A stretch of 6,925 nt of DNA from an uncultured Ruminococcus sp. (GTDB lineage: Bacteria > Bacillota > Clostridia > Oscillospirales > Ruminococcaceae): positions 1 through 6,925 of the forward strand of contig USNJ01000108.1 in the NCBI GenBank assembly GCA_900556055.1, written 5' to 3'. Below the pieces are notes generated by a model. It had not been told where the DNA came from, made no database searches, and worked only from the letters and a program-made list of their open reading frames with translations. Position 1 is the stretch's first letter; each line of letters starts with the position of its first letter. Of this stretch, positions 6,295 to 6,925 are shown piece after piece. The translations under genes were made by a program, and so were the position numbers.

Positions 6295-6340
6295 AGCGTG
6301 TTGGTGAGGACAATTATGTCCTTGCCAATGCGCTATTTTT
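6295..6340 (+). terminator. 18-bp hairpin with tandem G-U pairs and T-tail; second terminator or small RNA
   Basis: Bases 6295-6312 pair with 6317-6334 without a bulge across 18 bp around the loop ATTA (6313-6316), followed by A and five T (6336-6340). The only non-Watson-Crick pairs are two identical tandem UG/GU steps (6299-6300 with 6329-6330, and 6305-6306 with 6323-6324). Wobbles of this type pair only in + strand RNA, because the other strand would have C-A mismatches. It may be a second terminator 20 nt after the first, or a stable small RNA. Confidence 0.55.
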
Positions 6341-6365
6341 ATGACCAGATGAAAGGAGTAACCGC

Positions 6366-6626
6366 ATGACAATCACAGGAATGAAAGAATTTGAAAACAT
6401 CACTCACAATGAAGCCGCGAAGTATTTCAACGCAAACAGAGTGAAGCAGATAACCGAGGCTGATGTGTTTACGGTGTGGAGCTGCAAGGTCTTGCAGAAT
6501 TACAAAGCTCTTGTAAGCACGAATGTTGCGGGGGATACGACGTATTTTGAATTCACTTACAACGGCGATAAGCAGCAGCTGTACATGGACGCTTATGTCA
6601 AAGAAGCGAACAAGTGCATTGAATGA
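6366..6626 (+). CDS. DUF6275-like phage protein
   Basis: This 86-aa protein matches my memory of a small phage family (DUF6275): the core reads TEADVFTVWSCKVLQNYKAL (residues 30-49), then YFEFTYNGDKQQLYMDAYVK (60-79) and a final acidic/helical segment. The function of the family is unknown; members sit among structural genes of phages and prophages of Bacillota. There is no signal peptide or membrane helix. The ATG follows AAAGGAG (6352-6358) at 7 nt, an excellent start. It lies downstream of two hairpin terminators and is followed 14 nt later by another small gene with a nearly identical leader, so the two are probably co-transcribed. It appears intact. The family assignment is by pattern recognition and was not searched. 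Confidence 0.75.
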   Translation: MTITGMKEFENITHNEAAKYFNANRVKQITEADVFTVWSCKVLQNYKALVSTNVAGDTTYFEFTYNGDKQQLYMDAYVKEANKCIE

Positions 6627-6780
6627 AAGGAGTAACCACAATGAATTTTATCAAAGTTCCTGACGAAAATAATAAACCTATGCTTGTGAATCTTGAAGAA
6701 GTGGCATATATCAAAACCGACAATAACGGCGATGCTTGGATCAGAATGCGTAACGGCGAAGCGGTCGTTATCTTGATTTT

Positions 6781-6834
6781 TACTCCCATCTTTACTCCCC
6801 CATACTCCGCAAAAAATACCCCCAAAATACCCTC
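6781..6834 (-). repeat. Five phased TACTCCC/TACCCCC repeats, possible recombinase arm sites
   Basis: On the + strand TACTCCC (6781), TACTCCC (6793), TACTCCG (6803), TACCCCC (6817) and TACCCTC (6828) begin 10-14 bp apart, about one per helical turn. On the - strand the first two read GGGAGTAAA, similar in type to the AGTAGTAAA-like DR2 arm repeats of Tn916 integrase. They lie between a broken phage gene and a terminator, as expected for the end of an integrated element. No integrase gene is visible, so the assignment is inference. Confidence 0.4.
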
Positions 6835-6871
6835 AAAAATCAAAATGTTATGCTGCTCAACAGCAAAAGCC

Positions 6872-6915
6872 AAAAGCCTGCAAACCACGCATCTAAGCGG
6901 TTTGCAGGCTTTTTT
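6872..6915. terminator. Strong bidirectional intrinsic terminator
   Basis: AAAAGCCTGCAAACC (6872-6886) and GGTTTGCAGGCTTTT (6899-6913) are perfect 15-bp complements around a 12-nt loop. The + strand reads six T at 6910-6915. The - strand also ends in TTTT, so transcripts from either side could stop here. Confidence 0.9.
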
Positions 6916-6918
6916 ATC

Positions 6919-6925
6919 TGGTCGA
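6919..6925 (-). tRNA. Possible 3' end of a minus-strand tRNA (edge, 7 bases)
   Basis: The last bases, TGGTCGA, read TCGACCA on the minus strand, which would suit the end of a tRNA acceptor stem with its encoded CCA. The terminator at 6872-6915 lies just downstream in that direction, and tRNA 3' ends are common integration sites. Seven bases are far too few to be sure. Confidence 0.15.

Larger units (their letters stand above)
6641..6925 (+). pseudogene. Small phage gene, 3' end apparently lost; no stop within window
   Basis: The ATG at 6641 follows AAAGGAG (6626-6632) at 8 nt. An in-frame ATG at 6623 lies upstream of that site and is less likely. The first 44 codons or so give a plausible small hydrophilic beta-rich protein ending NNGDAWIRMRNGEAVVI, a shape common in short phage accessory proteins, whose family I cannot name. 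From about 6773 the frame runs through C-rich repeats and a terminator hairpin with no stop up to the window edge (95 codons), giving a low-complexity tail (TPIFTPPYSAKNTPKIPSK) unlike a natural C-terminus. The likely reading is a gene broken at a recombination junction, but a partial gene continuing beyond the window cannot be excluded. Confidence 0.5.

Noticed and set aside
6598..6888. Minus-strand 96-aa ORF as an integrase C-terminus
   Set aside because: It runs through a terminator stem and the repeat array and antisense to a well-started small gene, and I see no recombinase catalytic motif.

Overview
The window looks like Bacillota (low-to-mid GC, AGGAGG-type ribosome binding sites, a BceS-BceAB locus). 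The codon use and the phage gene types suggest a gut or rumen Clostridia relative such as Ruminococcus; the genus is an impression, not a demonstration. All supported genes are on the + strand.

Region 1 (1-3702) is an antimicrobial-peptide sensing and detoxification locus. The 3' part of a BceS-type intramembrane-sensing histidine kinase enters from the left edge. A 102-bp regulatory gap follows, with a TTACA-N4-TGTAA operator, a TATAAT -10 box and a 26-bp inverted repeat around the start of transcription and the Shine-Dalgarno. Next come a BceA-type ATPase and, overlapping it by 4 bp, a BceB-type permease with ten membrane segments and a large extracellular domain. In this family the kinase senses flux through the transporter and its response regulator (outside the window) activates bceAB.

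Region 2 (3703-3968) is a gap without a convincing gene. It holds an inverted repeat just after bceB and a compact multi-hairpin element (3842-3912) closed by a 7-bp helix and followed at once by a strong intrinsic terminator (3912-3939).

Region 3 (3969-6770) appears to be a degraded prophage segment. A 41-codon ORF, possibly a portal N-terminus, is frameshifted against the next ORF. That ORF encodes a phage minor capsid protein carrying a C-terminal extension with a JAB/JAMM-like HxH...SxxD motif. A small overlapping gene follows, then tandem hairpin terminators, a DUF6275-like phage gene, and the start of another small gene.

Region 4 (about 6773-6925) looks like the edge of the element. 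The last small gene loses its family-like sequence and runs without a stop into five phased TACTCCC/TACCCCC repeats resembling tyrosine-recombinase arm sites. A perfect 15-bp terminator stem follows, and the final bases could be the 3' end of a minus-strand tRNA. No integrase, terminase, tail or lysis genes are present, so any prophage here is a remnant or is cut by the window.
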